Assembly (NCBI RefSeq): GCF_003967195.1
Contig: NZ_AP018725.1
Span: 1,736,001-1,800,000 of the forward strand
Length of the DNA: 64,000 bases
Direction of reading: 5' to 3'
Origin: Sulfuriflexus mobilis
GTDB lineage: Bacteria > Pseudomonadota > Gammaproteobacteria > AKS1
Below the pieces are notes generated by a model that searched no databases, was not told where the DNA came from, and worked only from the letters and a program-made list of their open reading frames with translations. How positions within the stretch are numbered: the stretch's first letter is position 1; each line of letters starts with the position of its first letter. The translations under genes were made by a program, and so were the position numbers. Below, piece by piece: positions 8,631 through 16,406 of the stretch.

Positions 8631-10289
8631 ATGGCTAATAGTACTTTATCACCTGAAGAACTAGTCCAATCCGGAAGGTATGGCGACGCACTCCGTTTGC
8701 TCTCTGATCTTGCAAAGAAGAACCCTTCAAATATTAATTTAAGTCTCGATGCAGCCAGATTACTAAGGCAAATGGGAAACCATGGACTCGCTATCGAAGT
8801 TTTAAACGAGGTGAGAGGCGTCCCATCTGTTCATTTATCCCTAACTAAGGCATATCTGAGCCAGTGTGATTATCGCAATGCTTTTCTGAACTACGAATTT
8901 TATCATCACAGCAGCAGCTTTAATAACAGTTCTTCATGGAACTGCGCTAGTGAACTGCAAAAATCAACAATAATTCTGGATATCCTGAATCAGCTTACTT
9001 TTGGCACTCCTGAGAGTGCAATCTCTATACTGCTCGGTTTCATACATAACTATCCATTCGAAGGCTGGTGGTCATATATCTGGATGTCTCACTGTCTTCG
9101 CGCAAAAAATGATTTCCAAGGATATCAGGATTGTTCAGTTGGAAAGATGGAGAGAGCGCTAGGAAAGGACTACTTCCCGTTAAATGATGACAGAACCGCA
9201 TACATCCAAGAAATAGCTAATAAAAATCTAGCGACTATCAGATGTGTTCACTCCAATAGTAACATAGCCCCCGTAAGTCTAAACGCCAGTACTCCTCTAG
9301 GAGGCTTTACACCCAACCACCTAAAGCGAACAATTCCAAGTACCCATGATGATATAAATTTAATTTCACTTAAGAATGGACGCGCTTGCCTTCATCAGTG
9401 CGGTGTTGCCTTCTTTGATGAAAATGACAGATTTCTACCCGATATATCGAATGGTGATTCATCTATCATTGGTACATCAGATTTACTTCCTATATCAAAA
9501 AAAATTAAAGGCAACGTGTTGTTCCTGGCTAATGCTTATGCATGTGAGTTTTTTCATTGGGTGGCTGAAACATTGCCTAGAATTCTCTGCATGAAATCAA
9601 GCACTGCATCTATTGATTCAATTGACTATGTATTCCTGCGTCATGCCAACAATCTCCATATTAGTACCTTGAGTCTGCTCGGCATAGATAAATCTAAAAT
9701 CATTACTTCTGAGGACTCTGGCATACATATCTCAGCTGATAACCTATTTCTAGTTGATGGTATTGATCCTGAATACCCCAGCTACGAAACAAATCCCTTC
9801 ACAATAAATCTGATGAGAGATGCATTTTTGCATTTTGCAGAGGAAACCAGCAATAACCGAGATCTAAAGCACATATACATAAAGCGACGTGGCTTCTATG
9901 GTCGTGAAATTATAAATATCTCAGAACTCGAATCAATGCTCGATGAAGGTGGCTTTACAGGTGTATCACCGGAGAAAATGACCTTTCCTGAACAAATCTA
10001 CCTATTTAATAATTGCACTGCTCTTATCGCTCCTGCTGGCGGTGCGCTGTCCAATCTTGTATTCGCTTCAAAGGATTTAAATCTGTGCGTTACATATCCA
10101 CAATCAGCAACATGGAAATATTACTGGTCAATAAGCAACCACATCGGCTTTCGACATTATCATATAATAGGCAAAGAGCCTGATTGTAACTGGACGGTTG
10201 ACCCTGACTGGATGGATATTGAGAATAACAGAAGTTACTTTGTAAATTTGGATGCTATAAAAGAGTTCTTAAAAAGAATATCATTATGA
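8631..10289 (+). CDS. TPR-like N-terminus fused to a GT61-type glycosyltransferase
   Basis: About 552 residues from the ATG at 8631; a GTG at 8619 would add four. The first 110 or so residues are helical repeats typical of a tetratricopeptide region (SGRYGDALRLLSDLAKKNPS, GNHGLAIEVLNEVRGVPS). The C-terminal half matches the DUF563/GT61 family: FLANAYACEFFHWVAETLPRI near residue 305, EKMTFPEQIYLFNNCTALIAP and PAGGALSNLVFA near residue 475. GT61 enzymes transfer sugars such as xylose or GlcNAc in other systems, so the donor here is open. A second GT61 protein is encoded at 25878-27404. No clear Shine-Dalgarno sequence precedes either start. Confidence 0.85.
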   Translation: MANSTLSPEELVQSGRYGDALRLLSDLAKKNPSNINLSLDAARLLRQMGNHGLAIEVLNEVRGVPSVHLSLTKAYLSQCDYRNAFLNYEFYHHSSSFNNSSSWNCASELQKSTIILDILNQLTFGTPESAISILLGFIHNYPFEGWWSYIWMSHCLRAKNDFQGYQDCSVGKMERALGKDYFPLNDDRTAYIQEIANKNLATIRCVHSNSNIAPVSLNASTPLGGFTPNHLKRTIPSTHDDINLISLKNGRACLHQCGVAFFDENDRFLPDISNGDSSIIGTSDLLPISKKIKGNVLFLANAYACEFFHWVAETLPRILCMKSSTASIDSIDYVFLRHANNLHISTLSLLGIDKSKIITSEDSGIHISADNLFLVDGIDPEYPSYETNPFTINLMRDAFLHFAEETSNNRDLKHIYIKRRGFYGREIINISELESMLDEGGFTGVSPEKMTFPEQIYLFNNCTALIAPAGGALSNLVFASKDLNLCVTYPQSATWKYYWSISNHIGFRHYHIIGKEPDCNWTVDPDWMDIENNRSYFVNLDAIKEFLKRISL

Positions 10290-10334
10290 GCGAAAGTCTT
10301 TATTTTACATATAAAGAATTTATTGAGCTAAATT

Positions 10335-11021
10335 ATGTCTAAAGTTGCGATCATACAATCTAACTATATCCCTTGGAAAGGCTACTTTGATATCATTAAT
10401 TATGTTGATGCTTTTATTTTTCTTGATGATGTTCAGTATACAAACCGAGACTGGCGAAACCGCAATAAGATAAAGGGGAAACATGGTGAGAACTGGTTAT
10501 CTATCCCAGTTGGTTCTAGCACAAAACGGCTTATAAATGAGGTTGAAGTCCTTGATAATTCATGGCCTGATATACATGCAAATCTTATAGAAGAATATTA
10601 TAGAACAGCACCTTTCTATAGCGACTATAGCTTTCTTGTGAATGAATTATATAAGAATGCAACCATAACGAATCTTTCAAAGTACAACCAATATGTCATC
10701 CGATTTATTTCAGATGTCTTGGGCATAAAAACGTCATTTTATAATTCATCTCAATTCAATGCTATAGGAGCAAAAGATGAAAAGCTTATAAACCTACTTA
10801 CAGCAGTTGATGCAACAGAGTATGTAAGCGGGCCAGCAGGGAAAAATTATATAGACAGCAATAAATTTTCTGAAAAAAATATAAAGCTCTCATTTTTTGA
10901 CTACTCTGGTTATAGAGAGTACAAGCAGCTAAGCGAGCCATTTAATCACTATGTGAGCATTCTTGATTTATTTTTTTGCACTGGCGATAAAGCTAGTGAC
11001 TATATGCTGACATTTACCTGA
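10335..11021 (+). CDS. WbqC-like family protein
   Basis: A 228-residue protein with the WbqC signature near the N-terminus: AIIQSNYIPWKGYFDII, FIFLDDVQYTNRDWRNRNKI and GENWLSIPV, then the C-terminal YVSGPAGKNYID and SILDLFFCTG. WbqC-like proteins recur in O-antigen clusters, but their reaction is not firmly established; a role in sugar modification has been suggested. It follows the GT61 gene after a 45-nt gap and ends in a terminator hairpin that overlaps its stop codon. The codon usage is AT-rich like its two plus-strand neighbours. Confidence 0.88.
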   Translation: MSKVAIIQSNYIPWKGYFDIINYVDAFIFLDDVQYTNRDWRNRNKIKGKHGENWLSIPVGSSTKRLINEVEVLDNSWPDIHANLIEEYYRTAPFYSDYSFLVNELYKNATITNLSKYNQYVIRFISDVLGIKTSFYNSSQFNAIGAKDEKLINLLTAVDATEYVSGPAGKNYIDSNKFSEKNIKLSFFDYSGYREYKQLSEPFNHYVSILDLFFCTGDKASDYMLTFT

Positions 11022-11045
11022 AAACTTTCAATCAGGTCTTTTTTC
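11016..11045 (+). terminator. Intrinsic terminator at the convergent gene end
   Basis: ACCTGA (11016-11021) pairs with TCAGGT (11032-11037) across a 10-nt loop and is followed by CTTTTTTCT. The left arm contains the WbqC-like stop codon, and the right arm contains the stop of the convergent minus-strand gene. It should end transcription of the three plus-strand genes. Confidence 0.65.
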
Positions 11046-11322
11046 TAAATGGGATATTCGATAATGAAAATAGTACAACCTCTGCCCTCGTTCTTTGCAT
11101 AAGTTTCATCTCGTCTATTTTCGAAACTATACCATGGTGCAAGACCCTATTATTCCCTGATTCTTCATTATTCCCTGATTCTTCATTATTCCCTGATTCT
11201 TCATTATTCCCTGATTCTTCTTGCCTCAGTCCAAGTTTATAATACAGTCGATTTCGTATTGCCAATAAATTATGCGTCAATGACCACAACAACAGAAATC
11301 TTTTTAACGGCCCGTCTTTCAT
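11032..11322 (-). CDS. Small protein with four pure EESGNN repeats, coupled to the carbamoyltransferase
   Basis: A 96-residue protein. The first 33 residues, MKDGPLKRFLLLWSLTHNL onward, are basic and hydrophobic and could form a membrane or membrane-surface helix. Then comes four times EESGNN, encoded by a perfect 18-bp tandem repeat, and a 38-residue tail rich in basic residues. Its ATG overlaps the carbamoyltransferase stop by one base (TAATG), a strong sign of coupled translation. I do not recognise a family. Small helper proteins do follow some carbamoyltransferases, but this one matches none I know. It could also be a decayed gene end kept in frame. Confidence 0.6.
   Translation of the reverse strand: MKDGPLKRFLLLWSLTHNLLAIRNRLYYKLGLRQEESGNNEESGNNEESGNNEESGNNRVLHHGIVSKIDEMKLMQRTRAEVVLFSLSNIPFRKKT
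11149..11220. repeat. Perfect 18-bp tandem repeat, four copies
   Basis: ATTATTCCCTGATTCTTC is repeated four times without a mismatch. Because the unit is a multiple of three, copy-number changes keep the minus-strand frame and only alter the number of EESGNN hexapeptides. Perfect identity suggests recent expansion or active slippage. Confidence 0.97.
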
Positions 11323-13256
11323 TACAATTTCCTTGTTAACTTATACCCTGGGAAAAATAATGCATCTATATCTGTACTTAATAGAAACTCAATTGCATGT
11401 CCAGGCAATTCCACTACTGGTTCTCCCGGCCCGTTAAATGAAGTATTCATAAGTACTGATGTTCCAGTAATTTCTTTGAACTTTGTTAGAAGCTCAAAGA
11501 ATCCTCCACAGTCCTTGTTTACCATTTGGACACGCGCTGATCCATCCACATGAGTTGTCGCCGGAGTATCTTTTGTTCTTGTCATAAAATTAAACAGCAT
11601 AAAATATGATGCTTGGCCTAGATTTTCGAAATGCTCTTCTATATCATCTTCAAGGATTACAGGGGCAAGCGGTCGCCATAACTCGCGCGTCTTGATGATA
11701 TTCACACGTTCCCAGTTTTCATGATGTTTAGGATTAGATACGATAGAGCGGTGACCTAATGCACGCGGGCCAATCTCACTCCGCCCCTCAAACCACGCTA
11801 TTATATTATTTTTTGACAGCATTTCCGCTGCTTCACTGGCTGAATTTTCAAGTTTTTCGACATTTATTTTAGTATTGTACTTTTCTAGTGCTTTTTCTAT
11901 GACATCCCGTCGAGAACTGCTATTAAGGCCGAGGTATGCCTGCGCAGGAGATGTGCACTCTCGAGGTGTTCTATCTTTTTCGAGCATATTGAAATACAGC
12001 GCGAGTGCTGCGCCAGCTGATAGGCCACCATCATGAACAGCCGGAGGTACAAACAAATTATCAAACGGCCCTGTTTTCAATATACGACTATTTGCCGGGC
12101 AGTTCAGTGCAAAACCTCCTGAAAAACACAGGTTCTGACTTCGTATGTTACTCCTAGCCATTGATTCGTAGAGCGTTTCAATTGTCCGTGACAAAACTTC
12201 TTCTGCAAGTCTTTGAGTACTTGCCGCAATATCCACATTGACAGGTGCTAGGATTCTTTCCGGATCGCCCAGTGGTGTCATGTCGTAACCTCTTTCCTCC
12301 GCTTCCCTGACGCAGTGGTCAAACCATTCTTTTGCTGACACCTTTCCCGTATCGTACCAGTTACCAACAAAGTCTGTTGTAAAGAACTTCGGCTTACCGT
12401 AAGCAGAAAGTCCCATTAGTTTGCCCGCACCTCCAATGCCCCCCAGACCTATCAAGTAACCTGTGTAATCGTATATTTCACCAACAGACAAATGATGAGG
12501 AGTCAATGTAAATAACTTATTACCCTCCCCGTATGCGAACACGCCACAGCCATAATGTCCGCCGCCACCACCACCATCATGGGTAAAGATCGCAGCATTT
12601 TCATATGGACTTTCATAGAAGCTATATGCGGCATGTGCAAAATGATGTGCAAAAAAGTAGCACGCTACCTTCTTGCCAAGGATAGTCAGAGTGCCAGGGT
12701 AATGGAAACCCTGGCGTACAGCGTCATCTGACAAAACCCCCTGGTAATCTGTATGACTCATATCATCTAATGATGTGACACTCTGCCAAAGAGTATTATC
12801 AATATAATGCTCAAATCCACCGTAGTAGTGTTTCTTGCTTGTGAAGACTTCTTCCGCTTCAGGAAGTAATGGCGGATAAAATTTATTTTCTTTATCAAGA
12901 AAAACCTTCTCGCCCCAACCAGATGCCCTTTCAGACATCATATCTGAATCAACTTTCAACCTGTCTGTCATTGTGCAGGGCAAAATATGGTCTGGGTGCG
13001 AATCCAGATTAACAGACAAATTATCGCTATCCAGAAAGATATATTCCATTAACTGTGTAGTCGTTACCGCACAGTAATCAATATCATCAGTTGATAAATT
13101 GACATCTTTAAGACAATCTACAATATCATCTGATCGCAATCCGACTACATGCTTAACCCTTGCAAAACGTTCGCGTTCTACGCATATCAGGATTTCTCCA
13201 TCCTTTATAACTGAAATAGAAGCATCATGACCAAAATGAAGACCTAAAATTATCAT
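11322..13256 (-). CDS. Carbamoyltransferase of the NodU/CmcH/TobZ family
   Basis: A 644-residue enzyme expected to transfer a carbamoyl group from carbamoyl phosphate, via carbamoyl-AMP, to a sugar hydroxyl. The N-terminal Kae1-like half has GLHFGHDASISV near residue 5, ICVERERFARVKH, the metal-binding HHFAHAAYSF near residue 205, THDGGGGGGHYG and GAGKLMGLSAYGKP. The C-terminal YrdC-like half has CFSGGFALNCPANSRIL, EGRSEIGPRALGHRSI and VLMNTSFNGPGEPVV. All key blocks are present and length is normal. It lies in the polysaccharide locus after a WecE-type aminotransferase, so a carbamoylated glycan residue is likely. Confidence 0.93.
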   Translation of the reverse strand: MIILGLHFGHDASISVIKDGEILICVERERFARVKHVVGLRSDDIVDCLKDVNLSTDDIDYCAVTTTQLMEYIFLDSDNLSVNLDSHPDHILPCTMTDRLKVDSDMMSERASGWGEKVFLDKENKFYPPLLPEAEEVFTSKKHYYGGFEHYIDNTLWQSVTSLDDMSHTDYQGVLSDDAVRQGFHYPGTLTILGKKVACYFFAHHFAHAAYSFYESPYENAAIFTHDGGGGGGHYGCGVFAYGEGNKLFTLTPHHLSVGEIYDYTGYLIGLGGIGGAGKLMGLSAYGKPKFFTTDFVGNWYDTGKVSAKEWFDHCVREAEERGYDMTPLGDPERILAPVNVDIAASTQRLAEEVLSRTIETLYESMARSNIRSQNLCFSGGFALNCPANSRILKTGPFDNLFVPPAVHDGGLSAGAALALYFNMLEKDRTPRECTSPAQAYLGLNSSSRRDVIEKALEKYNTKINVEKLENSASEAAEMLSKNNIIAWFEGRSEIGPRALGHRSIVSNPKHHENWERVNIIKTRELWRPLAPVILEDDIEEHFENLGQASYFMLFNFMTRTKDTPATTHVDGSARVQMVNKDCGGFFELLTKFKEITGTSVLMNTSFNGPGEPVVELPGHAIEFLLSTDIDALFFPGYKLTRKL

Positions 13257-13282
13257 TTTATGGGTTTTCCCGTGTATCTCTG

Positions 13283-14419
13283 TCAGTAGTTACTACAGAA
13301 AGACTGTATGGCTGTGATGACCGTTTCCTGTTCAAAATATGACATATGAGCATAAAGTGGTAGCCTAACAATGCGCGAGGCGATGTCCGAAGTTATACTC
13401 AAGTCAGTTCCGTTCTTCGCGTATTTCTTTCCGGCAGGCGATTCATGAAGAGGGATATAATGAAAGACAACAGATATACCCGCTTTATTTAGCTCACCTA
13501 TTGCCCTGTCCCGTATCTTCATACTTGGAAACAGTAAATAAAAAATGTGTCCATTATGGTCACAATCCGCTGGAACACATGGCCTTACAACTTTCTCAGT
13601 CTCTTCCAGATCCTTAAAGGCTGCGTAATATTTATCCCAAAGTTTGATGCGCTTTCTGGTTATTTCAGAAGATCTTCCTAGTTGTACAGTCAAAAGTGCG
13701 GCAGTGATTTCGCTTGGTAGGCACGACGAGCCAATTGATTTCCATGTGTATTTATCAACCTTGCCAGTAAAAAACTTCCTCCTGTCGGTACCTTTCTCCC
13801 AAAAAATTTCCGCCTCTTCAATGTACTCTTCATTATTTATAAGAAGAGCTCCGCCCTCGCCTGAAACTATATTCTTGGTTTCATGAAAACTGTATGCACC
13901 CATATCCCCAATAGAGCCAAGACTACGCCCTTTATACGTTGAACAGATCCCTTGAGCGGCATCCTCGATAACAGAAAGTGAATTGGCCTTTGCTATATCC
14001 ATTATATAATCCATCTCACAAGCTACACCTGCATAATGGACGGGTAGTATGGCCCTGGTTTTGTCACCAATTGCTTCCTCTATCCTAGACTCATCTATGT
14101 TAAGCGTGTCCTCCCGTATATCTACAAAAACGGGCACACCACCTCTTAACGCAATAGCATTAGCTGTCGATACAAAGGTGTAGGATGGCATTATAACTTC
14201 ATCACCCGGCTGTATATTTATTAAGCAAGCAGCCATTTCCAATGCGGTGGTACATGATTGTGTAAGTAGCGCTTGCGAACAGCCAGTGTTATTTTCAAGC
14301 CATCTATGACATTCATCAGTATAATTTCCGCCACCTGCGAATCGCCCACTGTTAACCACCTCTACTAATACAGCAGATTCTTCAGGACCTATCGTTGGGC
14401 AGCTAAATGGGATGCTCAT
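13283..14419 (-). CDS. wecE: dTDP-4-amino-4,6-dideoxygalactose transaminase (WecE/RffA type)
   Basis: A 378-residue PLP enzyme of the DegT/DnrJ/EryC1 family, very close in pattern to E. coli WecE: IQPGDEVIMPSYTFVSTANA, PVHYAGVACEMDYIMDIA, VIEDAAQGICSTYKGR and SFHETKN, which carries the PLP lysine near residue 182. The C-terminus has FHYIPLHESPAGKKY. The expected reaction converts dTDP-4-keto-6-deoxyglucose plus glutamate to dTDP-Fuc4N. Its keto-sugar would come from RmlA and RmlB in this locus. The ATG at 14419 overlaps the preceding stop by one base (TGATG); a TTG just upstream is less likely. No WecD-like acetyltransferase is adjacent. Confidence 0.9.
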   Translation of the reverse strand: MSIPFSCPTIGPEESAVLVEVVNSGRFAGGGNYTDECHRWLENNTGCSQALLTQSCTTALEMAACLINIQPGDEVIMPSYTFVSTANAIALRGGVPVFVDIREDTLNIDESRIEEAIGDKTRAILPVHYAGVACEMDYIMDIAKANSLSVIEDAAQGICSTYKGRSLGSIGDMGAYSFHETKNIVSGEGGALLINNEEYIEEAEIFWEKGTDRRKFFTGKVDKYTWKSIGSSCLPSEITAALLTVQLGRSSEITRKRIKLWDKYYAAFKDLEETEKVVRPCVPADCDHNGHIFYLLFPSMKIRDRAIGELNKAGISVVFHYIPLHESPAGKKYAKNGTDLSITSDIASRIVRLPLYAHMSYFEQETVITAIQSFCSNY

Positions 14420-15264
14420 CAATATTTACTACACTGTAACTCTATTATAAATTTTCGGTTTTCAGGAAATGGTTCTATTTGAAAGATATTCTCAGGATTC
14501 TTATTCAAGATAGTATTTCTAAACCAGTATAAAACAAGCATCCGTAAGAGGATTAGTCCGTAACGTATCAGTGGTACAGTAGAATCCGCATCAGAATCTT
14601 CCCACTTCATAGGCACTTCTTGAATCCTGATACCTGACAGCCCATATAAAAGTATATTGAGCTGTGGGTGGAACTGCCATGAATTAGATAGCCCGAGAAA
14701 TGGTATTTTTTCTAAAATTTCTCTTCGAACAATTATCATCGCCGTTCCAGAATCAGACATTTTATGCCCTGAGCATAGCCGTGTAGTAATGTTAAAAAAA
14801 TAATTACCGAACTTTCGTAACGTACTATAGTTTTCAATGCTACTTTCTGATTTAAAACGACTCGCCAAGACGAGATCCGTCAAAGGTGATAGCTTCACTG
14901 GTTCTATCAACTTTTCCATTAACCATGCAGGAGCTACCTGATAATCCCCGTGAATAACCATAACATGTGACACGTCTCTCGATAGAAAATATTCAAAACC
15001 AGCTTTGATACTGCAGCCATACCCATAATTTTCTGCATGCAACACAAGAGTCACACAGTCTGAAAGTTCCTTATTATCATGCAAATACTTGCGGATAATT
15101 GATATGGTTTTATCATCGCTGTGATTATCAATTATTAAAATTTCAGATATTCCTTCAAATAAATTCTGCGCAATACTCTCCATGACCTTCAGGATCGTTT
15201 TCTCCACATTAAATACAGGAATAACAAGACCTACTTTCATTATATTTTCATCTTTTTCAGCCAT
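14419..15264 (-). CDS. Family 2 glycosyltransferase (DPM1/polyprenyl-mannose synthase-like)
   Basis: A 281-residue GT-A protein: KVGLVIPVFNVEKTILKVMESI, then ILIIDNHSDDKTISII, SIKAGFEYFLSRDVSHVMVIHGDYQ with the DxD-type motif replaced by HGDYQ, and DSGTAMIIVRREIL. The pattern resembles dolichol-/undecaprenyl-phosphate sugar synthases, which charge a polyprenyl phosphate with a single sugar. A GT-C membrane protein in the same locus could use such a donor; this link is inference. Two starts are possible, at 15264 and at the ATG eight codons later (MKVGL). It sits 5 nt after the methyltransferase gene. Confidence 0.8.
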   Translation of the reverse strand: MAEKDENIMKVGLVIPVFNVEKTILKVMESIAQNLFEGISEILIIDNHSDDKTISIIRKYLHDNKELSDCVTLVLHAENYGYGCSIKAGFEYFLSRDVSHVMVIHGDYQVAPAWLMEKLIEPVKLSPLTDLVLASRFKSESSIENYSTLRKFGNYFFNITTRLCSGHKMSDSGTAMIIVRREILEKIPFLGLSNSWQFHPQLNILLYGLSGIRIQEVPMKWEDSDADSTVPLIRYGLILLRMLVLYWFRNTILNKNPENIFQIEPFPENRKFIIELQCSKY

Positions 15265-15269
15265 ATTAC

Positions 15270-16406
15270 TTACTCAAGAAACTTAGTGTTCTCATTAATA
15301 TTTGTCAGGATATCATCTTTAATTTCCTGATTATAAACACCTGCTTTCAAAATGACGCAGGGATTATTTACACCTCTGAGAACAGAAGGTGATTGCACCA
15401 TCAAATTTGTTCCGTAGAGACGTCTCCCTTGTTTATTCTTGTCATTATCAAGAAGTGAGACAATTTTGCTAGTATCAAGCCCAAAAGCAATTAAATACTG
15501 GGCAAAAACATGTGCGCCAAAAAGATACACAGGCTGATCCATGTTCTGAATTATAAAGTTTAACTCTGAAATAAGATCCTGATGATACTTCACGTATTCT
15601 TCGTAAAGTGCTTTATTCTTTTGGTACAAGTCGGGTGCCAATTCGGTCGGCTGCACTGATTTATCTCGAATTGCTGCATAAAAAATACTATGGTCGTCCA
15701 TGAAATACTCCTTGGACGCCAATCTAAAGCCATGTTTTGCCAAAAGAAACTCTACATATGATTCTGTAAGGAAAACAGTATGCTCGAAATTTATACAATT
15801 AGTATACTTCCTTTCAAGCATGACCTGCATATTTGGTAGAGAAAAAATCAGGCTCTTACCTTCTTCCATAAAGTCGGCCAAATGCTTCATAAATTGATCA
15901 GGCTGATAAATATGCTCAAAAACATGCGAATGAACAAGTGCATCAAAAGGCTCATTATACGAAAACTTGTCATCAAAAAAGCCTTTTATAAAATGAGCCT
16001 TGCTTCCTTCGACTGGCGATGGATTAGGTTCAAGAATAGTCCATGGGATAGCACCAAAAGATTGGTATTCTTTTTCCAAAATACCATGCGCTCCACCTAC
16101 TTCAAAAACAGAAGACGGATTTATTTTTTTAATAAAGTTTGCGAATGATTTGTGATGTTTATCCCATAAAGCACCTACTGCACCCGCCCCGTGTGATTCA
16201 GGGTACAGAACATCTAGCGGTAATAGACTTTTTAGTTGAATCAGTCCTGTACTACGGCTTATCCACCAACTCATATCTTGTTTAAGATCGTTTTCTTCCG
16301 GTTGTTCCATACACCCCATAAAAACCGGAAAATCCGGAAAAGTATAAAGGTGCTCGAGATCGTTGTCCTCTAAAAGCACGCAGTGTGTCCTTTCAATTAG
16401 CTGCAT
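15270..16406 (-). CDS. SAM-dependent methyltransferase, C-methyltransferase-like with a degenerate zinc site
   Basis: A 378-residue protein arranged like sugar C-methyltransferases (TylCIII/NovU type): N-terminal zinc-type domain, central SAM fold, C-terminal Rossmann-like domain. The SAM motif is SSVFEVGGAHGILEKEY near residue 97. VHSHVFEHIYQPDQFMKHL and SLPNMQVMLERKYTNCINFEHTVFLTESYVEFLL are typical of the family. VYLFGAHVFAQYLIAFGL begins the C-terminal domain. The N-terminal zinc ligands look lost: THCVLLEDNDLEHLYTFPDFP has one Cys where CxxC is expected. It overlaps the upstream gene by 14 nt. It may methylate carbon or oxygen; the target is unknown. Confidence 0.82.
   Translation of the reverse strand: MQLIERTHCVLLEDNDLEHLYTFPDFPVFMGCMEQPEENDLKQDMSWWISRSTGLIQLKSLLPLDVLYPESHGAGAVGALWDKHHKSFANFIKKINPSSVFEVGGAHGILEKEYQSFGAIPWTILEPNPSPVEGSKAHFIKGFFDDKFSYNEPFDALVHSHVFEHIYQPDQFMKHLADFMEEGKSLIFSLPNMQVMLERKYTNCINFEHTVFLTESYVEFLLAKHGFRLASKEYFMDDHSIFYAAIRDKSVQPTELAPDLYQKNKALYEEYVKYHQDLISELNFIIQNMDQPVYLFGAHVFAQYLIAFGLDTSKIVSLLDNDKNKQGRRLYGTNLMVQSPSVLRGVNNPCVILKAGVYNQEIKDDILTNINENTKFLE

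Noticed and set aside
11149-11220. CRISPR array
   Set aside because: The units are contiguous 18-bp tandem copies without spacers and lie inside a reading frame.
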